Of a DNA stretch of 64,000 nucleotides, positions 32,566 to 39,504 are shown one piece after another. The stretch covers positions 577,456 to 641,455 of the forward strand of contig NZ_BMNK01000003.1 in NCBI RefSeq assembly GCF_014646515.1, in the 5' to 3' direction. The notes under the pieces were generated by a model. The model saw only the letters and a list, made by a program, of their open reading frames with translations, was not told where the DNA came from and did not search any database. How positions within the stretch are numbered: position 1 is the first letter of the stretch; each line of letters begins with the position of its first letter. The position numbers were made by a program, and so were the translations under genes. The stretch comes from Nonomuraea glycinis. GTDB taxonomy: Bacteria > Actinomycetota > Actinomycetes > Streptosporangiales > Streptosporangiaceae.

Positions 32566-33744
32566 ATGAACGACCACACACCCAACGGCGCCGCCCTGCT
32601 CGACCGACTACGCGCCGCGCTCACCCGCTACGTCATCCTGCCGAGCCCCGAGGCCGCCGACGCCGTCACCCTCTGGATCGCCGCCACCCACGCCCAACCC
32701 GCATGGGCACACGCTCCCCGGCTGGTCATCCGAGGCCCGGAGAAGCGCTGCGGCAAGTCCCGACTCCTGGACGTGGTGGAGGCCACCTGCCACGAGCCGT
32801 TCATCACCGTCAACTCATCCAGCGCCGCCGTCTACCGCTCCATCACCGAAGACCCACCGACCATGCTCGTGGACGAGGCCGACACCATCTTCGGCCCCAA
32901 GGCAGACGGCAACGAGGACCTCCGCGGCTTGCTCAACGCCGGACACCAGCGCAACCGCCCGGCCAAGCGATACGACGCCGCGACCAACCGCGTCGAAAGC
33001 ATCCCAACCTTCGCCATGGCCGCACTCGCCGGCATCGGTGCCATGCCCGACACCATCGAAGACCGCGCCGTCGTCATCCACATGCGCCGCCGCGCCCCCG
33101 GCGAAAACGCCGCCCCCTACCGGCACCGCCGAGACCGGCCCGCCCTGCGCGACCTCGCCGCCGACTTGAACCTGTGGCTCCGCGCTGACCTGCCCACCTT
33201 GGAAGCAGCAGAACCCAGCATGCCGGTAGAAGACCGCGCGGCCGACACCTGGGAACCCCTCGTCATCGTTGCGGACCACGCGGGAGAGAGCTGGCCGGAT
33301 CGCGCCCGCGCCGCCACGTTGACACTCACCACCGAGGCCGACGACAAGGGCCAGACCTCGGCCAGCGTACGACTACTGTCCGGCTGCCGCACCGCGTTCG
33401 GCCCCGACACCGCACTACCTACCGCTGTCTTGCTGGAACGGCTCAAGAGCGACCCCGAGAGCGAATGGGCCGACCACGGCACGGCCGGACTGACCGCGAT
33501 GAAACTCGGCACGATGCTGCGCGAGTACGACATCCGCTCAGCCAACATCCGCTTCCCCAACGGCCAGCAGGCCAAGGGCTACCAGCGCGCGGACTTCGCC
33601 GACTCCTGGACGCGCTACTGCCCCGCCCTCGGCCCCATCCCAGAGGCCGATGTCGTACCGATCGACAGGGAGGTCCGTCCCAGCCGTCCCAGCCTCGTCA
33701 CCGCAGGTCAAAGCGGGACGGCTCCCATCGCCGGGACGGCATGA
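32566..33744 (+). CDS. DUF3631 ATPase, partner of prim-pol
   Basis: 392 residues from ATG 32566, which has AAGGAG eight bases before it; an in-frame ATG at 32539 couples to the prim-pol stop and would add nine residues. Walker A is RGPEKRCGKSRLLD (about residue 55), and Walker B MLVDEADTIFG follows. Then come the sensor-like AGIGAMPDTIEDRAVVIHMRRR and the DUF3631 C-terminal region. DUF3631 proteins act as helicase-like motors paired with prim-pol in plasmids and AICEs. The gene end lies inside the inverted repeat at 33677-33809. Confidence 0.88.
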   Translation: MNDHTPNGAALLDRLRAALTRYVILPSPEAADAVTLWIAATHAQPAWAHAPRLVIRGPEKRCGKSRLLDVVEATCHEPFITVNSSSAAVYRSITEDPPTMLVDEADTIFGPKADGNEDLRGLLNAGHQRNRPAKRYDAATNRVESIPTFAMAALAGIGAMPDTIEDRAVVIHMRRRAPGENAAPYRHRRDRPALRDLAADLNLWLRADLPTLEAAEPSMPVEDRAADTWEPLVIVADHAGESWPDRARAATLTLTTEADDKGQTSASVRLLSGCRTAFGPDTALPTAVLLERLKSDPESEWADHGTAGLTAMKLGTMLREYDIRSANIRFPNGQQAKGYQRADFADSWTRYCPALGPIPEADVVPIDREVRPSRPSLVTAGQSGTAPIAGTA

Positions 33745-33809
33745 CCCGTCCCACCAAAACAAGCCGTCCCAGGCTTGACCTGCGGAAATGACCCTGGGAC
33801 GGCTGGGAC
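33677..33809. repeat. Long inverted repeat with GGGACGGC iterons (replication origin candidate)
   Basis: Left arm 33677-33713 and right arm 33774-33809 are reverse complements except for an eight-base centre. They share GTCCCAGCCGTCCCAG and CCGCAGGTCAA. Between them GGGACGGC or its complement recurs several times. The structure straddles the rep stop codon (33742). TGACCTGCGG also occurs at 30593, after tra. An origin (dso/sso) or a Rep-binding site is likely; a large terminator is the alternative. Confidence 0.6.
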
Positions 33810-33919
33810 GGCTCACCCCTCAACAACCACCCGCGAGCACCCTCGGCGACCAGCCGCCAAGCACAACCGCCGAGGCATCACCCAGCACCGATCACGATGC
33901 CCGAAAGGCAACCACCACC

Positions 33920-34114
33920 ATGACAACGCGCCCCAAGACCCTGCTCACCATCGCCGAGGTCCTCGACGAGATCGACGTCCCGAAATCCACCTTCTACCGC
34001 TGGCTGCACACCGGCCGCGGCCCAAGGTCCCTGAAACTCCCCAACGGCAAGCGCAAGGTCCGCCGCTGCGACCTGGATGCCTGGCTCACCACCTTCGAGC
34101 AGACCGCAGCCTAG
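33920..34114 (+). CDS. xis: Excisionase (MerR/HTH_17-like)
   Basis: 64 residues from ATG 33920. A single winged HTH: LLTIAEVLDEIDVPKSTFYRWLHTGRGPRSLKLPNGKRKVRRCDLDAWL, the standard pattern of AICE Xis proteins. It bends attachment-site DNA and drives excision together with the integrase 11 bases downstream. The xis-int order is as in pSAM2. Confidence 0.9.
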   Translation: MTTRPKTLLTIAEVLDEIDVPKSTFYRWLHTGRGPRSLKLPNGKRKVRRCDLDAWLTTFEQTAA

Positions 34115-34125
34115 GAAGGGGCGAC

Positions 34126-35505
34126 ATGCAGACCCACGACGTCGTGATCTGGAGCATCCGTAACCGCAAGGACCGCGCCAAGCCATACCAGCTCCGATGG
34201 AAGGTCGGCGCAGAGCCGAAGTCCAAGACGTTCCTGACCAAGGCACTTGCCGATCACTTCCGCGCCGATCTCCTGAAGGCCGCGAAGAAGGGTGAACCGT
34301 TCGACACGGTCACCGGCCTGCCCGCCTCCATGACGAAGACAGAGAAGGCCGCCCTGAGCTGGTACGGCTTCTGTCGCAAGTACGTGAAGATGCGCTGGAA
34401 GGGCGCTGCCGCCAAGACCCGCGAGAGCATCGTGGACAGTCTCACGGTCGCCACGTTCGGCATGCTGACTGACAAGGCTTCCGGCCTCACGAAGAAAGAG
34501 ATCAGGACCGCGATGCAGTGGGCCCTCATCCCGCGCCAGGCAGACGAATCGGCACCGCCACATCTCGACTACGCGGTTCACCTGCTCGAAAAGGGCACCA
34601 TAGACGTGAGCGACCTCGCGGACCCCATCGTGGTGCGCCAAGTGTGCGAGGAACTCACACTCACGCGCGACGGCAAGCGCGCGGCAGCCGATACAACGGC
34701 CCGCCGACGCCGTGGCCTCAACACCGCGCTTGAGTACGCGATCGACCTCGGCGAGCTGGCCGAGAACCCGCTCAAGCGCGTCAAGCAAAAGAGGGTGGCC
34801 AGGGACAACACCGTGGACCGGCGATGCGTGGTCAACCCAGTCCAAGCCCGCGAACTGCTTGTGGCCCTCTCCTATGTCGGCAGTTGGCATCGCGGGCGAG
34901 GCCGCCGCCTCGTGGCGTTCTTCGCCACGCTCTACTTCGCCGGCCTCCGCCCGGCCGAGGCGATCGGGCTCCGAGGAACCGACTGCGCTCTTCCGGAGGA
35001 AGGATGGGGATTGCTCACTCTCGAAATCACCCGCCCGAGCAGCGGCAAGCAGTGGACCGACAACGGGACCGTCCACGACCGACGCGGGCTCAAGCAACGA
35101 GAGGAACGAGAAGTCCGGCCCGTGCCCATCCCGCCGGAACTGGTGACCATCCTGCGGACGCACCTCGAAGAGTTCGGCACGGCCCCGGATGGCCGGTTGT
35201 TCCGGAACGAACGCGGTGGCGTCCTTGGCGCATCCACCTACTCACGGGCCTGGGAAGAAGCCCGCCGCTTGGTCTTGACCCCGCAGCAGGTCGCTTCACC
35301 TCTCGCTGGAAAGCCCTACGACCTGCGCCATGCCGCCCTGTCCACATGGCTCAATGCAGGCGTCGACGCGACGGTGGTAGCGGAGCGCGCCGGCAATAGC
35401 GTGGAGGTCCTCCTCAAGCGGTACGCCAAGTGCCTCGACGGGCGAGACTGTCAGATTAATCGCCGAATCGAGGCCGCCCTCGAAGCTGATCAATTCAAGC
35501 GGTAG
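34126..35505 (+). CDS. int: Tyrosine-recombinase integrase
   Basis: 459 residues from ATG 34126 (AAGGGGCG upstream). N-terminal arm-binding domain (QLRWKVGAEPKSKTF), then SAM-like core-binding region (TARRRRGLNTALEYAIDLGELAENPLKRV). The catalytic part has Arg275 (FAGLRPAEAIGL), PYDLRHAALSTWLNAG with Arg401 and His402, AGNSVEVLLKRYAKCLDG with nucleophile Tyr433. The motif with Tyr in place of the first His of HxxR and Asn instead of the second His is usual for actinomycete tRNA-directed integrases. It should recombine the 41-base tRNA-Arg core. Confidence 0.95.
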   Translation: MQTHDVVIWSIRNRKDRAKPYQLRWKVGAEPKSKTFLTKALADHFRADLLKAAKKGEPFDTVTGLPASMTKTEKAALSWYGFCRKYVKMRWKGAAAKTRESIVDSLTVATFGMLTDKASGLTKKEIRTAMQWALIPRQADESAPPHLDYAVHLLEKGTIDVSDLADPIVVRQVCEELTLTRDGKRAAADTTARRRRGLNTALEYAIDLGELAENPLKRVKQKRVARDNTVDRRCVVNPVQARELLVALSYVGSWHRGRGRRLVAFFATLYFAGLRPAEAIGLRGTDCALPEEGWGLLTLEITRPSSGKQWTDNGTVHDRRGLKQREEREVRPVPIPPELVTILRTHLEEFGTAPDGRLFRNERGGVLGASTYSRAWEEARRLVLTPQQVASPLAGKPYDLRHAALSTWLNAGVDATVVAERAGNSVEVLLKRYAKCLDGRDCQINRRIEAALEADQFKR

Positions 35506-36055
35506 AAGCCTGACCATGCCTCAAGCGGTAACGGGGAGAATAGGGCGGAACCTCCATACGCGTCTGGAGGCCGGCTGATGAGCACCCATTCGCAAACGGA
35601 AGGCAGCCACACCGTCGAGCAGTCTTCATCCTGGTCAAGCTGCAGGTGCTGGCTGATGGTGTCTGCGCTTATGCTGCAGCGTTGCTGTGCAGCACCGCCG
35701 CAAGTGACCGGCCCCCTCATTCTGTGGCAAGGGGAGCCGTACCCCCAGCGCCGCCAGACCCGAGGAACGAAGCCACGTGGCAGCCTGACCTTCCGCTTTT
35801 CATGCAGAGCAATCACCCTGCTCGGCTGCCCACCTCCGACGACCTGCGTGCGTCGAGACAGTCGCTGGCCGCACTGCGGCTCTTCGGCCGGCCGCGGCCA
35901 GCACCGCCTGCGCTACAGGCCGCCCGATGGGGCAGGAGTGGGAAGCATCGGCAGTGCCTGTATCGGTTAACGAACCTCGCTTGCTTTTGAGATGCGCGTG
36001 CTCGCGCATTGGGCATCATGAAAAACCACCCGATCGAGTCAGCGCATCAAGGACC
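35506..36055. other. Intergenic between integrase and cargo module
   Basis: 550 bases without a convincing gene on either strand. A hairpin (ATGCGCG-4-CGCGCAT, about 35992-36009) may terminate the integrase transcript or the leftward cargo operon. Composition becomes more AT-rich to the right. Confidence 0.4.
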
Positions 36056-37654
36056 TCAGCCGGACAAGTATTCTAGGACGGCAGCAGTAGCGATGTTCAT
36101 CATCTGTCGCGATCGTACAGGACCCACCCACTTCGCCTGTTGGAAGTCGCTCTCGGAAGCTGTCAGAATTTTCCCGACAGTGTCGAATCCAAGCTGCTTA
36201 AGAACTCCCCTAGAAAAAGCAGTCATATCCAATTGATCAACGGAACGATGCAGTTGGGACTTAAGGAATTCCCGCCCCTCTTCATCCATTTCTTCAACGT
36301 CGAGGCGAGCGATGTCCTCATAGAGATCATGATTAGCACCGAATTCCATCATCCGTTTTATCGAAATAGATTTGCGCAGCCACGCAGTGGCGGACACGGG
36401 CTCCGGCTCTGCACCCGTTCTGGTGCCAATATTCAGCATGTACCGAGTTCCGACTAGCCCACGTGTAGCTACGAGGCCGCTGCCCGCCTCATGAAGAATG
36501 CCACTGTAACAGAGAAGCCGAAGTGCCTCTTTGACCGCGACTGGCGCGTCTCGGTGGACCCAAAGGAACACGCGCCTGTCGGGTTCCTCGCTTTGCCGCT
36601 GCCTAGTACGCAGCGACGGGATTACGTGAGTCTGCAGGAACTCCCTTCCCCAGTCGATCACAGCACGATGACCTACATAGCGATCAGCTAGCGCAGAGTG
36701 TTCGCTCCAAATAGTTTCACGATAGTACTCCCGCATGACGCGCTGTGCGTTACTAGTATTCAGAGGCGAGGCTGCGGACACTGTCTTGAGAAGGGTTCGA
36801 GGATTGCCACTTGCGGCAAACGCTAGCGCATCAAAAACTTCCCCGTTTTTCTTGACCTGAGGGAGAAGGCTTGGATCTTGGCGAAGCACTATCTCACGCA
36901 TAGCGTTGAGATATTCCGGGTCCAGAATATCTCGATTGACGCTGATCATCTCCGCGTCATGGCTCAACTGGAAGGAATCACCGAAGTATGTAACACCAGG
37001 ATAGACCGCTGCCTTGACTGAAAGATAGGGACTACGAAGATCCCGCATCAGCGTGAAGAATTGCCGCTGTTGCTCCGGAATGAAGACATGCGCGGCCTCA
37101 TCTACAAGAAGGACAACCCTTCTTACCTTGGCCTGCAGGCATAGATCCTCTACCGCGTCCTTGATTACCTCCGGATCGATTCCAGAGTCAAACTTAGATG
37201 ATACGCCCTCATTCTTCCAGGCATCCTCCAGATCGCGCTCCAGCTCTTGAAGGCGAATCTGCGCTGCCTCGTCAGTCCCATCATGTGACAACGTGGCAAA
37301 AATAGTGCTTTGTTGGCGAAGAGTCCCCTTCTTACGCGCCTCGCGAATCACCCTGTTGCATACCTTTGCCAACATCCAATGTTTGAATCGCTCCGGATTG
37401 GAAGTTTGAAGCAATCCAGCTTTGTTGAAGGTCACATAGACAGCAAGGATTCGCGAATCCGAAAAAGATTCGTCTAGTTCTTTTTGGGCTACCTTGAGAA
37501 GGAAGGATTTACCAACACCTCTCGCGCCTTGCAGGACCACCGTTTTCTTGCTCTTCAGCTTGTCGATCGTCTGACGATCCATGCTAGTTTCTACGAAATA
37601 GTCACCGACTTCTTGCAGGGTGAGGTCTTCTGTTCGGAAGTTAAGCTCGCTCAC
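36056..37654 (-). CDS. P-loop ATPase with C-terminal HhH-like region (cargo module)
   Basis: 532 residues from GTG 37654, overlapping the upstream gene's stop by four bases. Walker A GARGVGKS at 43-50, Walker B VVLLVDEAAHVFIP near 190. The central part looks like an Orc1/STAND-type AAA domain (FAASGNPRTLLKTVSAAS). The last 60 residues (LKQLGFDTVGKILTASESDFQQAKWVGPVRSRQMMNIATAAV) resemble a helix-hairpin-helix. The motif GPVRSRQMMNIATAAVLEY is like DNA- or RNA-polymerase-alpha-CTD type ends. Its coding is AT-richer than the rest of the AICE. It may be a defence ATPase or a regulator; no name is known to me. Confidence 0.75.
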   Translation of the reverse strand: MSELNFRTEDLTLQEVGDYFVETSMDRQTIDKLKSKKTVVLQGARGVGKSFLLKVAQKELDESFSDSRILAVYVTFNKAGLLQTSNPERFKHWMLAKVCNRVIREARKKGTLRQQSTIFATLSHDGTDEAAQIRLQELERDLEDAWKNEGVSSKFDSGIDPEVIKDAVEDLCLQAKVRRVVLLVDEAAHVFIPEQQRQFFTLMRDLRSPYLSVKAAVYPGVTYFGDSFQLSHDAEMISVNRDILDPEYLNAMREIVLRQDPSLLPQVKKNGEVFDALAFAASGNPRTLLKTVSAASPLNTSNAQRVMREYYRETIWSEHSALADRYVGHRAVIDWGREFLQTHVIPSLRTRQRQSEEPDRRVFLWVHRDAPVAVKEALRLLCYSGILHEAGSGLVATRGLVGTRYMLNIGTRTGAEPEPVSATAWLRKSISIKRMMEFGANHDLYEDIARLDVEEMDEEGREFLKSQLHRSVDQLDMTAFSRGVLKQLGFDTVGKILTASESDFQQAKWVGPVRSRQMMNIATAAVLEYLSG

Positions 37655-38406
37655 GTCTTCGACCTTTCTGTCTCAAGAGGTAGACCCAGGAGTGTTCGAA
37701 TTGAAGCTAGGTGCGAAAGATTATCTTCAAGCGAGGCCTCAACGGCTTGCTTTTGAAGTGTGCTTAAGTCCTTATAGTATCTAACTGTAAGACAGTGGAT
37801 TATTGAACCGAGGATAAGCGTCGCAATCGATAGCCACTCCTCCATCAACGCCTTTTTAAAAGAGATATCTGGAGGGAGCATTTGCGAGGTAGCGACGTTG
37901 CCGTGAATATACTCTGAACATCTCCGGTATGAACTTTTTAGATCTGCAACCATGCCCCCTTGCTCGGGAATTGCCTCCGGGCAGAACTCTCGCAAAAAGG
38001 CGGTGGAATATATGCCATCCTCGCTTGAAGTTATTGCAGTCCAACTTATATCGAGCTTTCCGCTGACCCATTGGCGTCGTTTAAACTCTAGGGAACTTAG
38101 ATAGGTTGCACCTGTCGTCACTTCAAGAAATGACCTTAGGCTCGCGAATGCTTGGCGGTAGAGACCGCTCATGGCGGCGTAGAATGCAAGCCCAAAATCT
38201 TGATGAGCTGATCGCAACTGCTGTGCTTCTGGCCGCTCGCTTAGAACGTCCAGCCACGCGGCAAGGTCGGCTTCTAGATGCAGCACCTTGTTTATCTCGG
38301 GATCCAGCGACTCTGCCGCCTGTTGGATATGTTGCATACAGGCCTTATGGAGCTTGAGCATGCTCGCTTGAACGCCGTGAGCATTTACAACGTCTTCTTT
38401 CATCAT
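37651..38406 (-). CDS. Helical hypothetical protein, first gene of the ATPase cargo module
   Basis: 251 residues from ATG 38406 (GTG 38424 possible; the open frame extends further but into GC-rich remnant DNA). Entirely helical: NAHGVQASMLKLHKACMQHIQQAAESL, HLEADLAAWLDVLSERPEAQQLRSAHQDFGLAFYAAMSGLYRQAFASLRSFLE, then LKSSYRRCSEYIHGNVAT and a hydrophobic helix (WLSIATLILGSIIHCLTV). The SEYIHG pattern recalls HEPN-like or AbiV-like helical proteins, but catalytic Rx4-6H is not clear. Coupled to the ATPase, it is probably its partner. Confidence 0.65.
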   Translation of the reverse strand: MMKEDVVNAHGVQASMLKLHKACMQHIQQAAESLDPEINKVLHLEADLAAWLDVLSERPEAQQLRSAHQDFGLAFYAAMSGLYRQAFASLRSFLEVTTGATYLSSLEFKRRQWVSGKLDISWTAITSSEDGIYSTAFLREFCPEAIPEQGGMVADLKSSYRRCSEYIHGNVATSQMLPPDISFKKALMEEWLSIATLILGSIIHCLTVRYYKDLSTLQKQAVEASLEDNLSHLASIRTLLGLPLETERSKT

Positions 38407-38814
38407 AATGAATAAAGTTAGCACTGCTTGGGCAATCTGTCCTATGCTTCCTGAGTAGAAAGTTAAGCCAGATCCGCTACTTCGGCCGTGGCCCTGACGG
38501 AGCGCCAAGACCGGCCGGCAGCCCAGGCCGTGACGATCGCTGACTTCGGCTCTCGCCGCCGTGGCTGAGGCGGTTGGCGCCGAGCGCCGAGGCAAGGGGT
38601 GAACGTGGCTGAGGTGCCAGCGGCGCTGACAGCAACGCCCGCACACACCGTCGCATCCGCGCCGGTATACCCGCGCCGAACCGCGGCCTGCTCCTGAAAC
38701 CGTAGAGGAAGTCCTCATCCGTGCTGATCCAAGATCTTGTACCGTGCAGTCGCCTGGAGAGACCCAGGTGACATACGCCACCTCGGGTTCAGGCTTAGGT
38801 GGGAGCTCGATCTT
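38407..38814. other. GC-rich remnant between cargo module and att arm
   Basis: No intact gene. The boundary to the AT-richer cargo lies near 38465. A minus-strand open frame runs through it but lacks family resemblance. Confidence 0.35.
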
Positions 38815-38836
38815 GGTCCACAACTGGTCCACAACC
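38815..38836. repeat. Tandem 11-base boxes near attR (possible integrase arm sites)
   Basis: GGTCCACAACT followed by GGTCCACAACC, partner of the tandem at 17880-17901. They lie about 100 bases inside attR. Equal phase and orientation at both ends suggest protein binding sites for Int or Xis. Confidence 0.5.
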
Positions 38837-38849
38837 AGCGAGCTATAAC

Positions 38850-38940
38850 GAGAACGGGCGGGGCTCCGTGAGACTGGAGCCCCGCCCGTTCGTACGATGT
38901 TCGCCCTGGTCAGCGGCCATAACCGCCGATCAAGATCGAG
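38850..38940. repeat. Copy C of the tRNA-Arg 3'-flank repeat
   Basis: 91 bases between the tRNA 3' end and the arm boxes, also found at 17673-17763 and, without tRNA, at 13696-13792. It contains the tRNA terminator. Confidence 0.8.
38853..38890 (-). terminator. Terminator of tRNA-Arg
   Basis: Perfect 15-base inverted repeat, AACGGGCGGGGCTCC and complement, with an eight-base loop, about 50 bases after the tRNA 3' end on the minus strand. Degenerate copies lie at 13698 and 17675. Confidence 0.75.
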
Positions 38941-38981
38941 TGCCCCCTGTAGGATTCGAACCTACGCACCCGGCTCCGGAG
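38941..38981. repeat. attR: tRNA-Arg 3' end
   Basis: The 41 bases repeated at 17764-17804. Here they are part of the complete tRNA, so insertion of the element restored the gene. Confidence 0.9.
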
Positions 38982-39012
38982 GCCGGTGCTCTATCCCCTG
39001 AGCTAAGGGGGC
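38941..39012 (-). tRNA. tRNA-Arg (anticodon CCG)
   Basis: 72 nt cloverleaf on the minus strand: acceptor GCCCCCT pairing with AGGGGGC and discriminator A, D arm GCTC-8-GAGC, anticodon stem CCGGC/GCCGG with loop CTCCGGA (anticodon CCG), four-base variable loop, T arm GTAGG-TTCGAAT-CCTAC. CCA is not encoded. It is the integration target of the AICE. Confidence 0.95.
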
Positions 39013-39126
39013 TCAACGTGTGACTAGGCTACCAGCATCCCGGAGCCCCTCGTCACAGATAAAGGTCCGCGAACACATCACGCGAAAACCGCACGTGACA
39101 GCCCTGCTACGGGTAGCTTTGCCGCC

Positions 39127-39504
39127 GTGGGCGAGGTTCTTGGGAAAGTACTGGTCGTAGACGATGACGAGGTCATTCGTCAGCTCATCACGGTCAATCT
39201 CCACCTTGAGGGGTTCGAGGTGACGACCGCCACCGATGGGCAGGACTGCCTTGACCAGGTGCTCGACGTCATGCCGGATGTGATCACGCTGGACGTGATG
39301 ATGCCGCGCCTCGACGGGTGGACGACCGCGCAGCAGCTACGCAGCGGCGAGGCGACCAGCCACATCAAGCTGTTGCTGATCACCGCGCGGGCGCAGGATG
39401 ACGACAAGCGGCGGGGCCGGAGCATCGGCGTCGACGCGTATCTGACCAAGCCCTTCGACCCGGCGGAGCTGATCCAGGTGGTCAGGGAGCTGGCCGGCAG
39501 GTAG
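39127..39504 (+). CDS. Single-domain response regulator
   Basis: 125 residues from GTG 39127. A complete CheY-like receiver: acidic pocket LVVDDDEV, phospho-acceptor Asp in VITLDVMMPRLDGW (about residue 57), Thr in LLLITARAQ and Lys in YLTKPFD. There is no output domain, so it works by protein contact or as a phosphate sink. A receiver gene beside this tRNA-Arg is, from memory, a conserved actinomycete arrangement, so this marks the right chromosomal flank of the AICE. It ends one base before the convergent LuxR gene. Confidence 0.9.
   Translation: MGEVLGKVLVVDDDEVIRQLITVNLHLEGFEVTTATDGQDCLDQVLDVMPDVITLDVMMPRLDGWTTAQQLRSGEATSHIKLLLITARAQDDDKRRGRSIGVDAYLTKPFDPAELIQVVRELAGR

Larger units (their letters stand above)
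17764..38981. mobile_element. pSAM2-type actinomycete integrative and conjugative element (AICE)
   Basis: About 21.2 kb bounded by the direct repeat of the tRNA-Arg 3' end. It carries integrase, excisionase, a prim-pol plus DUF3631 replication pair, SSB, an FtsK-type single-protein DNA translocase, DUF2637, WhiB, GntR and XRE regulators and cargo. AICEs excise, replicate by rolling circle and spread as double-stranded DNA through TraB. All required modules are intact in sequence, so mobility is plausible. The integrase is about 3.4 kb from attR; an AT-richer two-gene cargo module sits between them. Confidence 0.92.

Noticed and set aside
35578..35970. Plus-strand 130-codon frame after the integrase
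   Set aside because: Composition and translation look non-coding, with no ribosome binding site or family resemblance.
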